A stretch of DNA of 64,000 nucleotides from Paragyromitra xinjiangensis (Eukaryota; Ascomycota; Pezizomycetes; Pezizales; Discinaceae): the NCBI GenBank assembly GCA_038503065.1, contig JBCAMK010000014.1, positions 1,240,001-1,304,000 of the forward strand, in the 5' to 3' direction. Numbering within the stretch: the stretch's first letter is position 1; each line of letters opens with the position of its first letter. Both the position numbers and the translations under genes were made by a program. Below, piece after piece: positions 25,201 through 36,900 of this stretch. The notes beneath the pieces were generated by a model, which was not told the origin of the DNA, did no database searches, and worked only from the letters and a program-made list of their open reading frames with translations.

Positions 25201-26775
25201 TGTATACCTAACTCAGCCATATCACCGTTTCTGCCGGGAAATACATGTACCTGTTTTGATGCAGCTGCTTACAACCGTGTCCCGAAAGTCTTTGCACCGC
25301 AGCAACCAACAACACCGTAATAAAATGATTAGAAAACAGGCTGGGGAACAGCATGTAAAAAGAGAAAGATGTATGCAAATAACGGCATACTAAATGACAT
25401 CACGCCGCTTTGTATCATCTTTTGTAGAAAGTACAGCCTAATTCGTAGTGAGGGAAGGGTGTAAAAACATTTGGGACGCAGCTGTACATAAACGATATCG
25501 TCAATGGTACACATGTGTATTGTGTATCCCCTCAAACAATAATATAGTCGGAATGATGGGATACACATAAGATAACGAGCGAAGTGACTTATTGGGAAAC
25601 CTAATTACCGTATTGGGTCGCTGGTAGTGGGGCTGGGTTTGAATTCTACCAACGATAATTGTAGGTATAATTCTCGATTTTCGCCTAAAGACAACAAAAC
25701 GGCCACAAGTGCGTGACTTTGAAGTTAATCTTTTCTCAATGGTCCAGGGTGTTACCTTATTTTCTATCTGTCCTAGAGTGATAAGGTGTGAGTTATGACA
25801 TACATAATTCGTATCTCGAATCCCAGACTTTACAAGTGATCCCGAATGATATGAGTGAAAGGGCTAAGCTTGTTATATATAGTGCTAGACCACGCTCTTC
25901 CTCTCACAGGTGTCTGGATTTGAAATCGAGTATTTCAAATCCGTTGTCATCATCGCTCCCCCTAGCCTCGATTACAGGTCTTTTGGGAAAACCGCTATTT
26001 GTTTTGGGTGGTTGAAGCGGTTTTTCCCGTAGGGAGAATCCAGATTTCAAACACCAAATATTGAAAGAAAATCTGGGCGGCTGAAATGTGGGCACGAGAC
26101 TGCATTCTTCCCTCTTCTAGAGATAATGATTGAAAGATTGATGCGGGATTGTTAAACGCGACAATGGAGAAAGAAACCACTAAGAAAGGTATGTGTGTAG
26201 CTACATGTAAGCTTGGCCTGGTGCTTTTTACTATAGATGATATAAAGAGGCTAGGAAGGTACATCTCTTAGCTTGGTAGCCTTCGGCTTTGGCCAATTAT
26301 ATCAGCAGTGATTAGATATATCTTTAAGTTTGGGTTCATACTCACCTCCTAGATATCTAAGCATAAGCCTACAGCCTTAATGCATCCATCACTTACTTCC
26401 ACAAAAGAATACGAGAACGTCACTATGTTTCCGGCATCCTTTTCGCGCTTCATATTTGAGCTCACTCGGAAAGTACCCGACTAATCTAAGAAAGCTGGAA
26501 AAGGGTCTTCGCTTGGTCACTATCGTACTGTTCGTACTCTCATCCTGCGAAGTTTGGGACCCAAAAGCACTCGAAAACATCACCTCAATAAAGAGAAGAA
26601 GCGAATTTATGACGCAGAACCCTAGGCAACCCCTTATAATCTTAACCCCGATCACCACAAGCACATGTCTACTCGAGTAATCTTTAGCGAGTGATATTGG
26701 ATGAATCAACCACGAAATATCGAGTGTCGTTAACTCCCGTGAACAAGATAGACGAGGGTAAGAAGCGTATACCAT
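22225..26775. other. Gene-poor intergenic region
   Basis: About 4.5 kb with no gene I can support. It contains four copies of the palindromic octamer TACATGTA (22860, 23878, 25242, 26202) and two hairpins near 25916 and 25985. Small open frames near 22600, 23500 and 25200 lack domain signs. Confidence 0.45.
25916..26028. repeat. Two adjacent hairpin-forming inverted repeats
   Basis: The first is a perfect 11-bp stem, GGATTTGAAAT at 25916-25926 and its complement at 25932-25942, with a 5-nt loop. The second pairs GGGAAAACCGCT (25985-25996) with AGCGGTTTTTCCC (26016-26028), one bulged T, 19-nt loop. No coding frame explains them. Confidence 0.6.
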
Positions 26776-26876
26776 GGCAGGATGGCCGAGTTGGTTATGG
26801 CGCCAGGTTAAGGTCTTACTCTTAACACAATATCCTGGTTCGGAAACGAGCGTGGGTTCAAGTCCCACTTCTGTCA
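26776..26876 (+). tRNA. tRNA-Leu (AAG), with intron
   Basis: Acceptor GGCAGGA pairs with TTCTGTC (two G-U pairs), discriminator A at 26876. The D arm is preceded by T8 and carries the leucine-type A box TGGCCGAGTTGG. Anticodon stem CCAGG/CCTGG with loop T-T-A-A-G-G, intron, T: anticodon AAG at 26810-26812. The intron is 26814-26832 (19 nt), in the canonical place one base after the anticodon. A variable arm with a TCG/CGA stem fits a class II tRNA, and the T arm is GTGGG-TTCAAGT-CCCAC with a good B box. Mature length is 82 nt before CCA. Confidence 0.93.
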
Positions 26877-27687
26877 CTGTACTATCATTTTTGTATAATT
26901 TTTAGTTACCGACTGATAGATACTAGTTATAGGAGCTTAGTGATATATTAACAGAAGCAAACCAGGGTTTGTTCCCGAGAATAGCTCACAGCACTTTTTC
27001 TTTGCTTGAGTGGTGATGTGCGCTAGAAATATTGCGAGTGATATCCCGTGATGACACAGAACCAAAAAGCTTCTAGGCCTGTTCCGATAACCTCGATCTT
27101 CGGCTTATTTCCTTTATAGAGTCGTGGTTCCCTAATGGCGTATGTGCCCATGTTTCACTTAAGCAAGAATATCCGGACCGAGAAAATTAGGTAGAATACA
27201 AAAGATTCATAATATTGGGTGAAGCTAGATAGTAATACATGTTGCCCGCGCGAAAGCAAAAAGCATGAAGAAAAAGGGAAGAAAGATCGCAGCCGCCTGC
27301 CCAACAGATGCAAAAAAAGAGAAAAAAAGGTGACGACGAGCCAACCAACCCCAACCTGTTGCATGCAGTGTCCAGATCATGGTAAACGCAATAACGAAAC
27401 AGAAACGGAAGCAAGACCGGAGAAAGTACTAGTAATACAGTTCATTGAAATGATGGAAAATGTGAAAAAGTTATGCAGGGTTACTACACCCACCAGAGAA
27501 ATGAAAGGACAACCAACCAACACAAAAGACGAGTTAATGCTCATAAAAACGCAACGCCAGAAGAGATAATGAGAGCAGAGATGATACACGCGGAGAATCA
27601 CAAAACAAACCTCCAATAAACCCAGTTTTGTACAAGAAACTTTTCGGCAAAAACCCAACCGTGTCCCCAGCTTTTTCTCGAGGCACT
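26877..27687. other. Intergenic, no gene seen
   Basis: About 0.8 kb between the tRNA and the 3' end of the histidine phosphatase gene. It includes that gene's 3' flank and a purine-rich stretch around 27240-27330. Nothing else is recognised. Confidence 0.45.
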
Positions 27688-29511
27688 CTAGCTCGAAAAC
27701 TCACTCCTTGTGCTCGCTGTCCACCTTCTCTTCCTCTCCCAACCCTCAGCAGCGCCCCACAACCCGCTTCCTCTCACTGCTGCCGATCCTCCCCAAAGCC
27801 CACTGACAGTCTTAGGCTCTTCGGCAATACTCCCAGTAGTGCTTTCACTGGTGGTGCTCTCATCATCACTCCCATCGTCCTTGATCGCGCTGCCAAACAA
27901 CATACTGCTGCTTCCAAACAGCCCGCTACTGCTCAGTCCCTCATCTCTGCTCGTTGGCCGGCTGTCACCATCTAATGGACGGCTCCAGAGGCCCTTTGGG
28001 GCCGAAGCAGAACTAGCAGAGGATGCGCTGCGGTGGATGCCAGCGAACATACTACCGTTCCCAACACCACTGCCACTAAGTGTAAAGGAGCCTAGGGATG
28101 ATCCTGGAGCGTAGGTGCGGTTGCGGTTAAGGGATTTGATAGTTGGACTAACTGGAGGCGTGGACTGCGGTGTGCCGTTATTCCGGATATGTTCGTTGTT
28201 GGCAACGATCTGGAGTGTGTATTTAACCGGCGGGTGTGTCGGGATGTCGCCAACGACTGGCGCAGAGTGATGATGGTGATGGTGATGGTGATGGTGATGG
28301 TGGTTATGAGAGTGCGTGGGGAGCTCAGGCTCAAGGTCCCGGCGGACTGCCATAGTAACTGAGGCGATGCCAATGTCAATTAAGACTGGCTGATGCGTTA
28401 TCGCCCCAATTAACGCATTGCAACCAGCACCATGGGTTACAAGGACGAGAACGGTTTCGATCTCTTCCTCTTCCTCTTCGTTGTCTATATCGCCGTTATC
28501 GGATAGTGGCGGGGTTGGGTTCCCGTTGATAGGAACGATCGCTTCTTTGATCTCCTTGACTGTAACAATGCCACCACCGTTCTTCTTGCACCCGTCACCA
28601 AAGCTGCTCGCGCCGCAACGCTTCCACTGGGTTGCGGCAGTCGATATATTTGCGTCCTCAGTAGCATAATACCAGAGCAGCTTGTTCCAGCCGTTCTTGA
28701 ACCGCTTATGCATGCCTGTCCACTCCTCTTTGTATTCTCCTCCACCGCCAAGCTTTGTCGAATCCCAGCCGATGTCAAACTCGACGTATTCCTTCGCGTG
28801 GGAGAAGTAGCCTCGTGGGATCTGCCCGCTTGGGGAGACTGCCCAAGTGGGCGTGGGGGCGACATACCCGCCAGTGAAGGTTGTGGGGAGAGAAGCGTTC
28901 ATAGAGGACATACCGTAGAGTGGAGAGGGACTGTATTGGGTGACCGGTAATTGAATTGGAGTAGATGGGCGGATGTAGTCTGCTTTTGCGGAGCCAACGA
29001 GGAGAGGCGTTGGAGGAGGGGGAGTGATATCAATGTAGTAATCTTCTGCTAGCCATTCCCCGAGCCATGCGTCTAGTCTCAACAACGGCTTCACGAACTG
29101 GTGTTCTGACTTATCCGTAGGAGCAGGTGCAAGTTTCAGCTGTCCATTCTCATGAACGTAATGAGTGTTTGTAACTTGCTGATGATGGTGTTGCGCGATT
29201 CCTGAGGCAATTGACACACTGGTCTGGATGCACCTTAGAAACGGGCTCGAATGGATTACGATTCGTATCTTTCTAGGCTTATTGGTGTGCCCTTTCTTTG
29301 TGCTTGCTGAGGCTGGGGCAGTAGCACCGAGCCGGGAAGCAATCAGAGAGGCGATGCGAACACCTAATGATCGAGTCTGTGTCCATCCGCCGTATGTTAG
29401 AGGAGGGTCGTAAGGGGTTGGGGAGGTCATTTGCCATTGCGAATCGGCCATGTCAAGGCGGGCGCCATGGCGGACAATGAAGACGTGGGTTGGGGTCGAC
29501 GAGGACGGCAT
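27688..29511 (-). CDS. Histidine phosphatase superfamily protein (phosphoglycerate mutase-like)
   Basis: Single exon, 607 residues. The signature FIVRHGARLD places the catalytic phospho-His at residue 15 in the RHG motif. Downstream come PLTYGGWTQT (the entry of the phosphate pocket), HSSPFLRCIQT with the second catalytic Arg, and LVTHGAGCNALIG with the second catalytic His. The order and spacing are those of the fungal branch related to yeast YNL108C/Tfc7 and animal UBASH3. Inserts between motifs and a ~180-residue disordered C-terminus (Ser/Gly-rich with repeated GLW..) make it longer than the ~300-residue core. A His run of about 13 residues lies just after the second-His motif and is encoded by an ATGGTG repeat. 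The substrate cannot be told from sequence; a phosphatase of proteins or small phospho-metabolites is the family expectation. The start is chosen because RHG follows within 15 residues. Confidence 0.9.
   Translation of the reverse strand: MPSSSTPTHVFIVRHGARLDMADSQWQMTSPTPYDPPLTYGGWTQTRSLGVRIASLIASRLGATAPASASTKKGHTNKPRKIRIVIHSSPFLRCIQTSVSIASGIAQHHHQQVTNTHYVHENGQLKLAPAPTDKSEHQFVKPLLRLDAWLGEWLAEDYYIDITPPPPTPLLVGSAKADYIRPSTPIQLPVTQYSPSPLYGMSSMNASLPTTFTGGYVAPTPTWAVSPSGQIPRGYFSHAKEYVEFDIGWDSTKLGGGGEYKEEWTGMHKRFKNGWNKLLWYYATEDANISTAATQWKRCGASSFGDGCKKNGGGIVTVKEIKEAIVPINGNPTPPLSDNGDIDNEEEEEEIETVLVLVTHGAGCNALIGAITHQPVLIDIGIASVTMAVRRDLEPELPTHSHNHHHHHHHHHHHHSAPVVGDIPTHPPVKYTLQIVANNEHIRNNGTPQSTPPVSPTIKSLNRNRTYAPGSSLGSFTLSGSGVGNGSMFAGIHRSASSASSASAPKGLWSRPLDGDSRPTSRDEGLSSSGLFGSSSMLFGSAIKDDGSDDESTTSESTTGSIAEEPKTVSGLWGGSAAVRGSGLWGAAEGWERKRRWTASTRSEFSS
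28267..28304 (+). repeat. ATGGTG hexanucleotide repeat coding for poly-His
   Basis: Tandem GATGGT/ATGGTG units. On the coding (minus) strand they read CAC/CAT alternately and make the His run of the histidine phosphatase. Confidence 0.85.
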
Positions 29512-32500
29512 CGCGACAACGAGGCCCTGGGGAATTGTGGGAGTGTTTTTTTCTGAATTGTTTTGTTTCCTGGAACAATTGGATATCTGGCTTCTTGGGT
29601 GAAAATCGAGGAAGAGGAGTAATCACACTGGTGCGTTGAGCAGAAGGTTGGTGGGGCGAGTTGTTCGTTTTATGTATTTTTTGGAGGTGGGAAAAAGTAA
29701 AAGTTAACAGGATGAGGCTGAGAAGTTTAGATATATCCCAGGGCAGGAGGAACGAAAGAGAAGTGCGATCCCCTGGTTATAAGGTACTCGACGGCAGAAC
29801 AGATTAGAAATGTCTTGCTCGGCCCACGGACTTTATCTGTTTCCCTTATTTTATTTTTTGTCTTGCCTAGCCAAAGAAAGTTTTCACGAACGGTCCCTTG
29901 TTTCGGGAGCGGCTGATCTTTTCTTTCGAATTCTGAATCGCCTCTTGATTCGGAAACTTCCGAGGAGAAAGTGGATTACAGACTGATGGGAGGTCACGCA
30001 GCCAAACCAGATCACCGAGCCGGTATTCCCGTGGATTGGCTGGCGATGACTGGAAATTGGGACAGGACAAGCGAATATTTCAGACTTGCCTGCAGAAAAC
30101 CGTGGTAGCCGGTATAGATGGATGTAGGAGGGCGAAGCGGGCGGAAAAGGACACGGAAATACGAGGGGGATAGGGATTAAGCCGCTTGTCAGTCAGACTT
30201 GGAATGGAGAGGTCAGAGAAGAGTGGGATGAACGCCTTGTAACGGCACGAAGGGCGAGGATTGGATATGATATCAAAACGTAGGAGAGGGGCACGCAAGC
30301 AAGATGAGAGAGTAGATGAAGAAGGAGAAAGAGAAGGTAGATTTTCTTCCTTTTCTCTCCTTTCCTACCTGTGTGAATTGCAGGGAGGGGGCTTGGTGGA
30401 GGGGCAAAAGGAAAGCAAGAAAATAAAGAGGCAGGCGACCAAGCTGGCTGGCTGGCTGTCACGATCTCAATTCTATTGTCAATCAATTCAGCTAAAGGAG
30501 GTTGGATGTCGTTGGCTGACAGCAACTATCGTGACTTCCGGCTGAACAGAACGCGGGGAGAGAACCCAAGGCGAGAGGGAGGGGAGTGCGCGCGGCAAGC
30601 AGGAAGGGGTCACCACCGGAAACTTGGATCGAATGATACCGAGAGAGACCACTCGTTGGAATATCCTTTAACTATTACTGATACATACAAAATCTACACC
30701 AGTCATGGATGGCCGTTTCGATTCCCCGGTTGGCAACTACCTACACGTAGTTGTTGGCTCAAGTGCTACCTAGACATGTGCTGCGACAAACTCTCGATCC
30801 AGAAAGCACTGCAAAACCAGGAGTTCTATACTCTATTATGTGATAGCTAAACCCTACTCGACTATACCGCATAGAAATTCTATAGAAACATCCCTTTCTG
30901 GATTCAATTTACAAGACGGATAAGTATCGATACCCTGGACTTGCATCCCAAGCGACAGGTGATTGAGAGATTCATCACACCCTCTCCCCGCAATCCTTTG
31001 TTATTTCCCCCACCATTACCCATTTACCAACCCTCCATTCACCCACACCGATCGAGAATCTACAAGGCCACGACTCGTTCATTTATAAGGATGACATGGT
31101 TGCTTGTGGGGAGGGGAGGCCCTGCCTTCGGTTGGGAAGGGTGCTTGACACTGATTGTTGCGCCACCTATCGCAAAACGGCCGTCGTAACGCTCGCAACC
31201 AGCCGTGCATCTGGACGGGTCTTCGCTGACATGACGATGTCGTGCTTTTTTTACGCCTCTAAACACGATTTCAAATGCAGGTTTTCCTTAATCCCTATCC
31301 CCTTCCTCACTCCCTGTCCCTCGCTTACCGTCGCTACCATATTGCGCCATGTGACCCCTCTTTTGGGGGTGTGGACAAAAGAATTGGGGTCTTTTTGGTC
31401 TTGTTTTTGTTTTTGTTTTGCTGAAGAGCGAAACATCGTCACCGGATACAACGGTTATATGATCGAAACCAACAATAACAAAACCCTTCGTGAGCTAACC
31501 TTGTGGCCCGCGGTACTGGCTCTGGGTCGGCAGTGGTTTAGATATATTGGTACATTTCCCGGGAGGCTTGGGAACAAATGTAGTATAGATTACGTTTGCA
31601 CAATACCCGCCCCACGCATGCAGCGAAGGAAAATGCCATAAAAAAAACAGCAGGGAAGAAACAATGTCATGTGTATCATTTCGTACCGAAGTAAGGTACC
31701 AATGATACAGTTTCTAGAAGCGGTAAATCTGAGTCTTTCGGGGTTTGTAATCAAATACCTTCTGTGGTCGTTATTCCTCGGGAAAGCAATTAACATTTTC
31801 CGAAACCCCACGACAAAGTTTTTCGCTTGCCGGTTAAAGCTATGGAAACCTGCTCACGAGAAATTTCGTCATACCTAGAGGAGGCGGCAAACGACCTCTT
31901 TCTATGGGTTAGGAAGAGGCAGGCAAATCTTGAGCGCAGGCGTTAGGGCCGTAAATCATTAGCAGTATATATTAGGGTTAGGGTTGTGTAAAGTACTAAA
32001 ATTACACATGTTTCGAATCAGCATCTCGGTCCTCCTGCTTTTTCGGACCTTCGCATCTCTCATCCCTTCTCTATGTTTAGTTTTTTCGACCGAGCAAGAA
32101 GGCGAACGAAAAAAACGAAACACAACAACTTAATAATTGCTTTTTCGCAACAGCTCTTGATGTAAAGCGGTCCAAACATTTCTTGGACCAATCAACTTCC
32201 GTGCCATATTCCAGATTGAGCTTGATCTTTGCTTTTTTCTTCACGCTCCCCGCAATTTGTTTTGCTTTGTTTTTTTTTTGCTTTTTCCCTTCTCCCCCTT
32301 CTGTTTTCTGCTTAAAATTGATGCATGTATCACGATCAACTTAGAACTTGACTGATCAGCGGTAAAATGGGCGATCAGTGATAGTAAAGACGATCGTGCC
32401 GATAAGGAAGTGAGTTACAAATACAGCTCACTTCCTGTTTGTCAGGCGAATTTCAAACAATTTCTGGTATTTCCGGGGCAGGTTGAAACATGATATATCA

Positions 32501-33978
32501 CTGATAATACAGCTAACAGGTCGCATTGAAGGGATGATGTCGAAATGGACCATTGTGTTACGGGGGTTTCGTTGACACTGCGGATGGTAATGATATGATT
32601 TGGACTGGGTTCCCACCGCCAAGAGTTGCCCATCACGTGGGATGTCAACGATATGACTTGGGCAGTTTGAGAGTAGAGAGTATCTAGGTATTCCAAGAAA
32701 GTAGCCTCCAAACTAACAACGCTTCACTCCTACTCATTTGATAGATCTTTCTATCTCAAGCCAAACCAGGGAAAAATGCCACAAAAACAACTTCCTCGGA
32801 GAAATCTAGATTGCCGAGCTTACAGTTTATGTTGCCGCCATCCAAACCTCAAGATCAAAATGGAATATTTAAACCCTCCTTGTCTTTCCATATAAACCTC
32901 GGGCTACTGGCAAATGCCTAACTTTAATATAGGAGTGCTACATAGTCATCATCTGGTTGACAGTTTTCTCCAAACATTCTACTTCCTGCAGTTAAAAATA
33001 TCTGTGGGAAATGCTCCACAAAGCTACTGTGCCACTTGAATGAAGCCGCCATACTCTAAATCTAGTAGCATCCTTGCAAAATAGGTGGTAGAACATACAA
33101 GTGCTTTAGTTGGATTGAAACTGCCGCCAAGTCACTACCTTAAAATCTCTACAACCTAGAGAGACCTTGCTCCTCGCCCGGGATATCAGATGAGGGCGGT
33201 AAGTCATCATACTCCAAAGATATAGGCTTCTGGCGCGTCGGCTGCTATTGCGGGTGTTGCATAAGAGAGGATGGAATAGCGCGCAGTTTGAGCATGTCTT
33301 GCCGCAAATGGAGTATTTCTTCGAACGTTCCAAACTGACTAGGGCGTATTCTTGAAACTTGAACTTACCTGTACATGTCTAATGGTTTGAACAACACTAA
33401 ATCACTTGGAAGAGTCTCTAAAATAAGCGTATGCTTGGTATAATACATGAGATCTATATCATTTGATCTACGGCATGATGGTTGTTTCAATTGGTTGCAA
33501 TTTGCAATCGTGCTTATCCATTAGTTGTTAGGGATGTGCTTAAGAGTTGTTGCATTACTCAAAACACAGGTAGCAACAGCCCACTTTTAGAGTGCAATTT
33601 CATAGTTATGTATACTGGGGTGTGGGCCTTGGTGCTAAATATTGGGATACGGGCATGAACAGAAGTACTAGAACAAGAGTACCGGTTGGATTCCTCCAAT
33701 ACTATGATATGAATGAAGCGATACAAAAGCCTACGAAGAGGAATTTTTGAAGGTATTTTGGAAACGAGTTATTGAGCTTGTCGCCATTCGGGTAAGCGCT
33801 ATCACGGGGAGTGTAACACCATTTTCAGCCTCCTTAGGCAACCCATCATAGGGAGATAGTAGACTTGTCCGGTTCCAGCATCTCTCGTCTTTTTCTTTGC
33901 TCTTCGGGTTGAAAAACCGTTTCTACATTTGAGTGTACTCTAAATCTATCTGGAGTTCCCTGGGCACAAATCCCAACG
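29512..33978. other. Long intergenic region
   Basis: About 4.5 kb with no supported gene. It contains a two-unit telomere-like tract at 31972, several poly-T runs (31380-31430, 32220-32300) and, from about 32700, the upstream region of the ubiquitin-fusion gene. Open frames at 30193-30545, 30476-30850 and 31096-31641 have atypical composition and no domain. Confidence 0.45.
31972..31983 (+). repeat. Interstitial telomere-like repeat (TTAGGG)2
   Basis: TTAGGGTTAGGG followed by TTG. It matches the usual fungal telomere unit. The complementary tract occurs at 61364-61376. Confidence 0.7.
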
Positions 33979-36900
33979 ATGGAGCGATACACGGTTTCAA
34001 TTCGATTCCCAGAATCTGGGTCGGATCTCCGGCTTCTGATACCGTTCCTCTCAACTTCTTCAGTATTGGAATTTGGAGACGAAGTAAAAAAACGTTCTGA
34101 AAAACAGGGATTCCTTATGGGTGAGCGAGTAATTTTCTTCCGCCTAGAACAAGATGATGGCCCTATTCTCGATATGGATGATAGGCTGAACGAAGTCATC
34201 GTTGATCCTCGGAGCGAGAAAATTTTTGTTACTTTCCAAAATACAATCACCGAGGTCATGAGAACTAGGAGAGAAGCTGTAAGTTTACTTAATAGTGAAG
34301 CTGAGTCTACCGAGAGAAAAGCCTCATTTTGAGTTGTTTTAGGCACCTAGTATGAGTATGCCGGGTCGTGAAGGGTTCAAGATTCGTGTCATCACTCCAT
34401 TTATTGCAAAGTCTTTCAAAGACGCAAGCTCTATTCCACTTTTAGCAAACGGTAGAATCTTCGACGGCTGTGTGACCCTTCGCGAGATTAAAGCCCTAAT
34501 AATAGGTTTTCTGGGGTTATCCGTGAATATATCGGTTGATTCACAAGGCTACCAAGAGTGCAACTGTATGTTTGCACGTAGGATACATAAACGTGGACAC
34601 TGGGGGAAAATAGAGTGTTGCGGCCACTATGGGGGGTCTGGCAAGTGTTCTTATAACTTGAACCATGGGCAAGCCTCGATGTCAGCATCTTGTGCAATTT
34701 GTGGTGAACCGCTTGCGAATCACGGGCACGGGGAGCCAACTTGTGGAAGGGTATTTTTCCGAACAGATACTTCATGCGGTCATGCTTTCCATAGCTATTG
34801 CTTGGGGTTAGGAAATACCTGGAGTTGTCCTGAGAACTGCCTTTCTTGTAAGTTATAAGTATCGTTTTATTTTGTAATGTTTGTTTACTTCGAGTGTTCT
34901 ATAGGAAATGACTGATGTGTGAGATGGGTGTCTTTAGTGGCGGGAAGTCTGGCTACTCAAACTGCTCCCTACAAGTTGGTCGTGGTGCATGGGAGAAGCA
35001 ATGTAAGATGGGTGGAGGTGGGCCGCGCCGATCGAACATCCATATTGGCTGCAGTTCGGGAAATATTGGGAGGTGAAATGTTGGAAAGAAGTTCTATCAA
35101 CTTCATCGGTGGTGTGGCACATCCATCCTCAAGGTAAGCGCCGGTGTCATATTCACGAAAGCGATTATCTGACAAGTAGCTAGTGACAAATACCTTAAAC
35201 TTCCTGTAGTTTCCCTGTGTTCCCAGAGGCGGCATACGGATGATGCGACTTCAGGCCGGCCGGCCGGGGGAACTGATACTGGCTTGGATGGCATGGATAC
35301 ACAAAAAAAAAGCCTTGATCTTCATACCTCAGAAGCTCCTATTGAGACAACTAATCTCAGTCTCACTATTGACGAAATTGGCTTGGGAGAATGTGCTGTC
35401 AACGGGGTCTTGAGCATATACGCGGTTGAGCGAACGGTCTCCACCAACCCTCCAGCAAAGGGGCCTGGGCAGCATGCAATATTCATGAACGCTGATTTTT
35501 GGGTTGGTATTCCTTTCTCTAAATGGACTTGACAGCTTGTTGATGTTTTTATGTAGGAAAATCCCACTAGCCAGTCAGAACGGGGAATGGCTGCGTTTCT
35601 TTCCTCACTGAGGCTTTTCACCGATCGGATGAACACGAAAAAAATGAACCAGTCATCTCAAAATGCTATTCTTTGCCTGGTTTTGTTTTTTACTCGGTTT
35701 CCGCCGGCGCTTCGGGCCATCTATACTCTCATGAGTGGAAAATCTCCTCGGCCCTCCGAGTGCGCGGCTTTGGTGCAAGTTCTCTACGAAGTAGTAAAAG
35801 ATATAGTCCCGCTCGAACTTGTTGATTCTGATGAGGCCAGGATCTTGGAAGGTTCACGACTGCTATTCGGGTTTCTGCTTGATAGGGCTACGCAAATGGA
35901 GGATGCGGATCAAAATTCTTTTCCGTATCTTTGGTCCCTGAAAACAATTGATTTGAAGAGTTTTGAGACAATGGAGCCAGTAGAAGTCCCTGTCTTGACA
36001 TCCGTTGGGTTGGTTGAAGAAGGATACTATAAAGCATATAGGGAGGGTGGGATCCTGAGTTGGTGTAATGGCGAAGAACCCCTTAGGGCGGTAAGACTGG
36101 ATCATCAAACCCGAAGAATAGCGTTGCTGTGTGGCGGTATGGTTCCGGAAATTACGATTTTTGACTCGGATTCTCTTAGCCATCTATCATCTGGTAGAGA
36201 TATTGAAGGGGAGGAACTCATCAAAGAACAGTCATTCTCAAGTCTTAATCATCTTACTACCCTCTGTGGACGCAATAACTTCGCAGTTGTTCCACCAGCT
36301 GACCTTCCATCCTCAACCGCGCCAGCTCTAACTCTTGATCAGGATGGGCTTCTTGCTGTGTACGTTGGCAGAACACCGTGCGCAGCGCCAGGGAAGGAGT
36401 AAGTAGTTCTGTTTGGATTTTATAGGGAATGTTAAAGCCATATAGATCTGTGTTGATTCAGACGATAGTATTGCTATTTTCCGCCCGACGAAAGAGGGTG
36501 AGGAGAACATTGATGTGTCGATTGTAACACAACTTATCAGCCCGATACTTCAGCAACGCAGCGAGAATGGGACTTGGGTCTTTGACTTGTTTGGGGGAGT
36601 CCAGAAGGGAAGAACCAGAAAACCGGACGAATTGATAATGTTTTGCGTTGACTGTAGCAGAAGCATGGGCGGATCCTCTGATTTTGAGGAGGCTAATGGC
36701 GAGGAGAACAGTAATGGCACGGAAGAAGGGGAGGAGCCAAGTATGCTAGGAAACCCAGATATGGAGGATAGTGTGTCCTCAAATTCAACTTTTGGCGAAA
36801 TGAGAGGTAAGTAATATAAAATCCCCGGGTGTCAAATCTATGGGTCCTATTCTTAGTTTTATTTGTCTAGACATGGTATCGAGCCATGAATCGTTCGAGG

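Noticed and set aside
26389..26877. A 162-codon minus-strand frame over the tRNA
   Set aside because: Its first residues are the antisense translation of tRNA-Leu, a well-known false gene pattern, and the rest has no domain.
31096..31641. A 181-codon + frame
   Set aside because: No domain, poor codon-like composition and no neighbours suggesting a gene.
34848..34904. Acceptor at 34904 for the second intron of the ubiquitin-fusion gene
   Set aside because: It would create an immediate stop; the acceptor at 34937 keeps the frame.
35134..35209. Acceptor at 35209 for the third intron of the ubiquitin-fusion gene
   Set aside because: It leads to a stop after about ten codons; the acceptor at 35183 with a CTGAC branch site gives an open frame.
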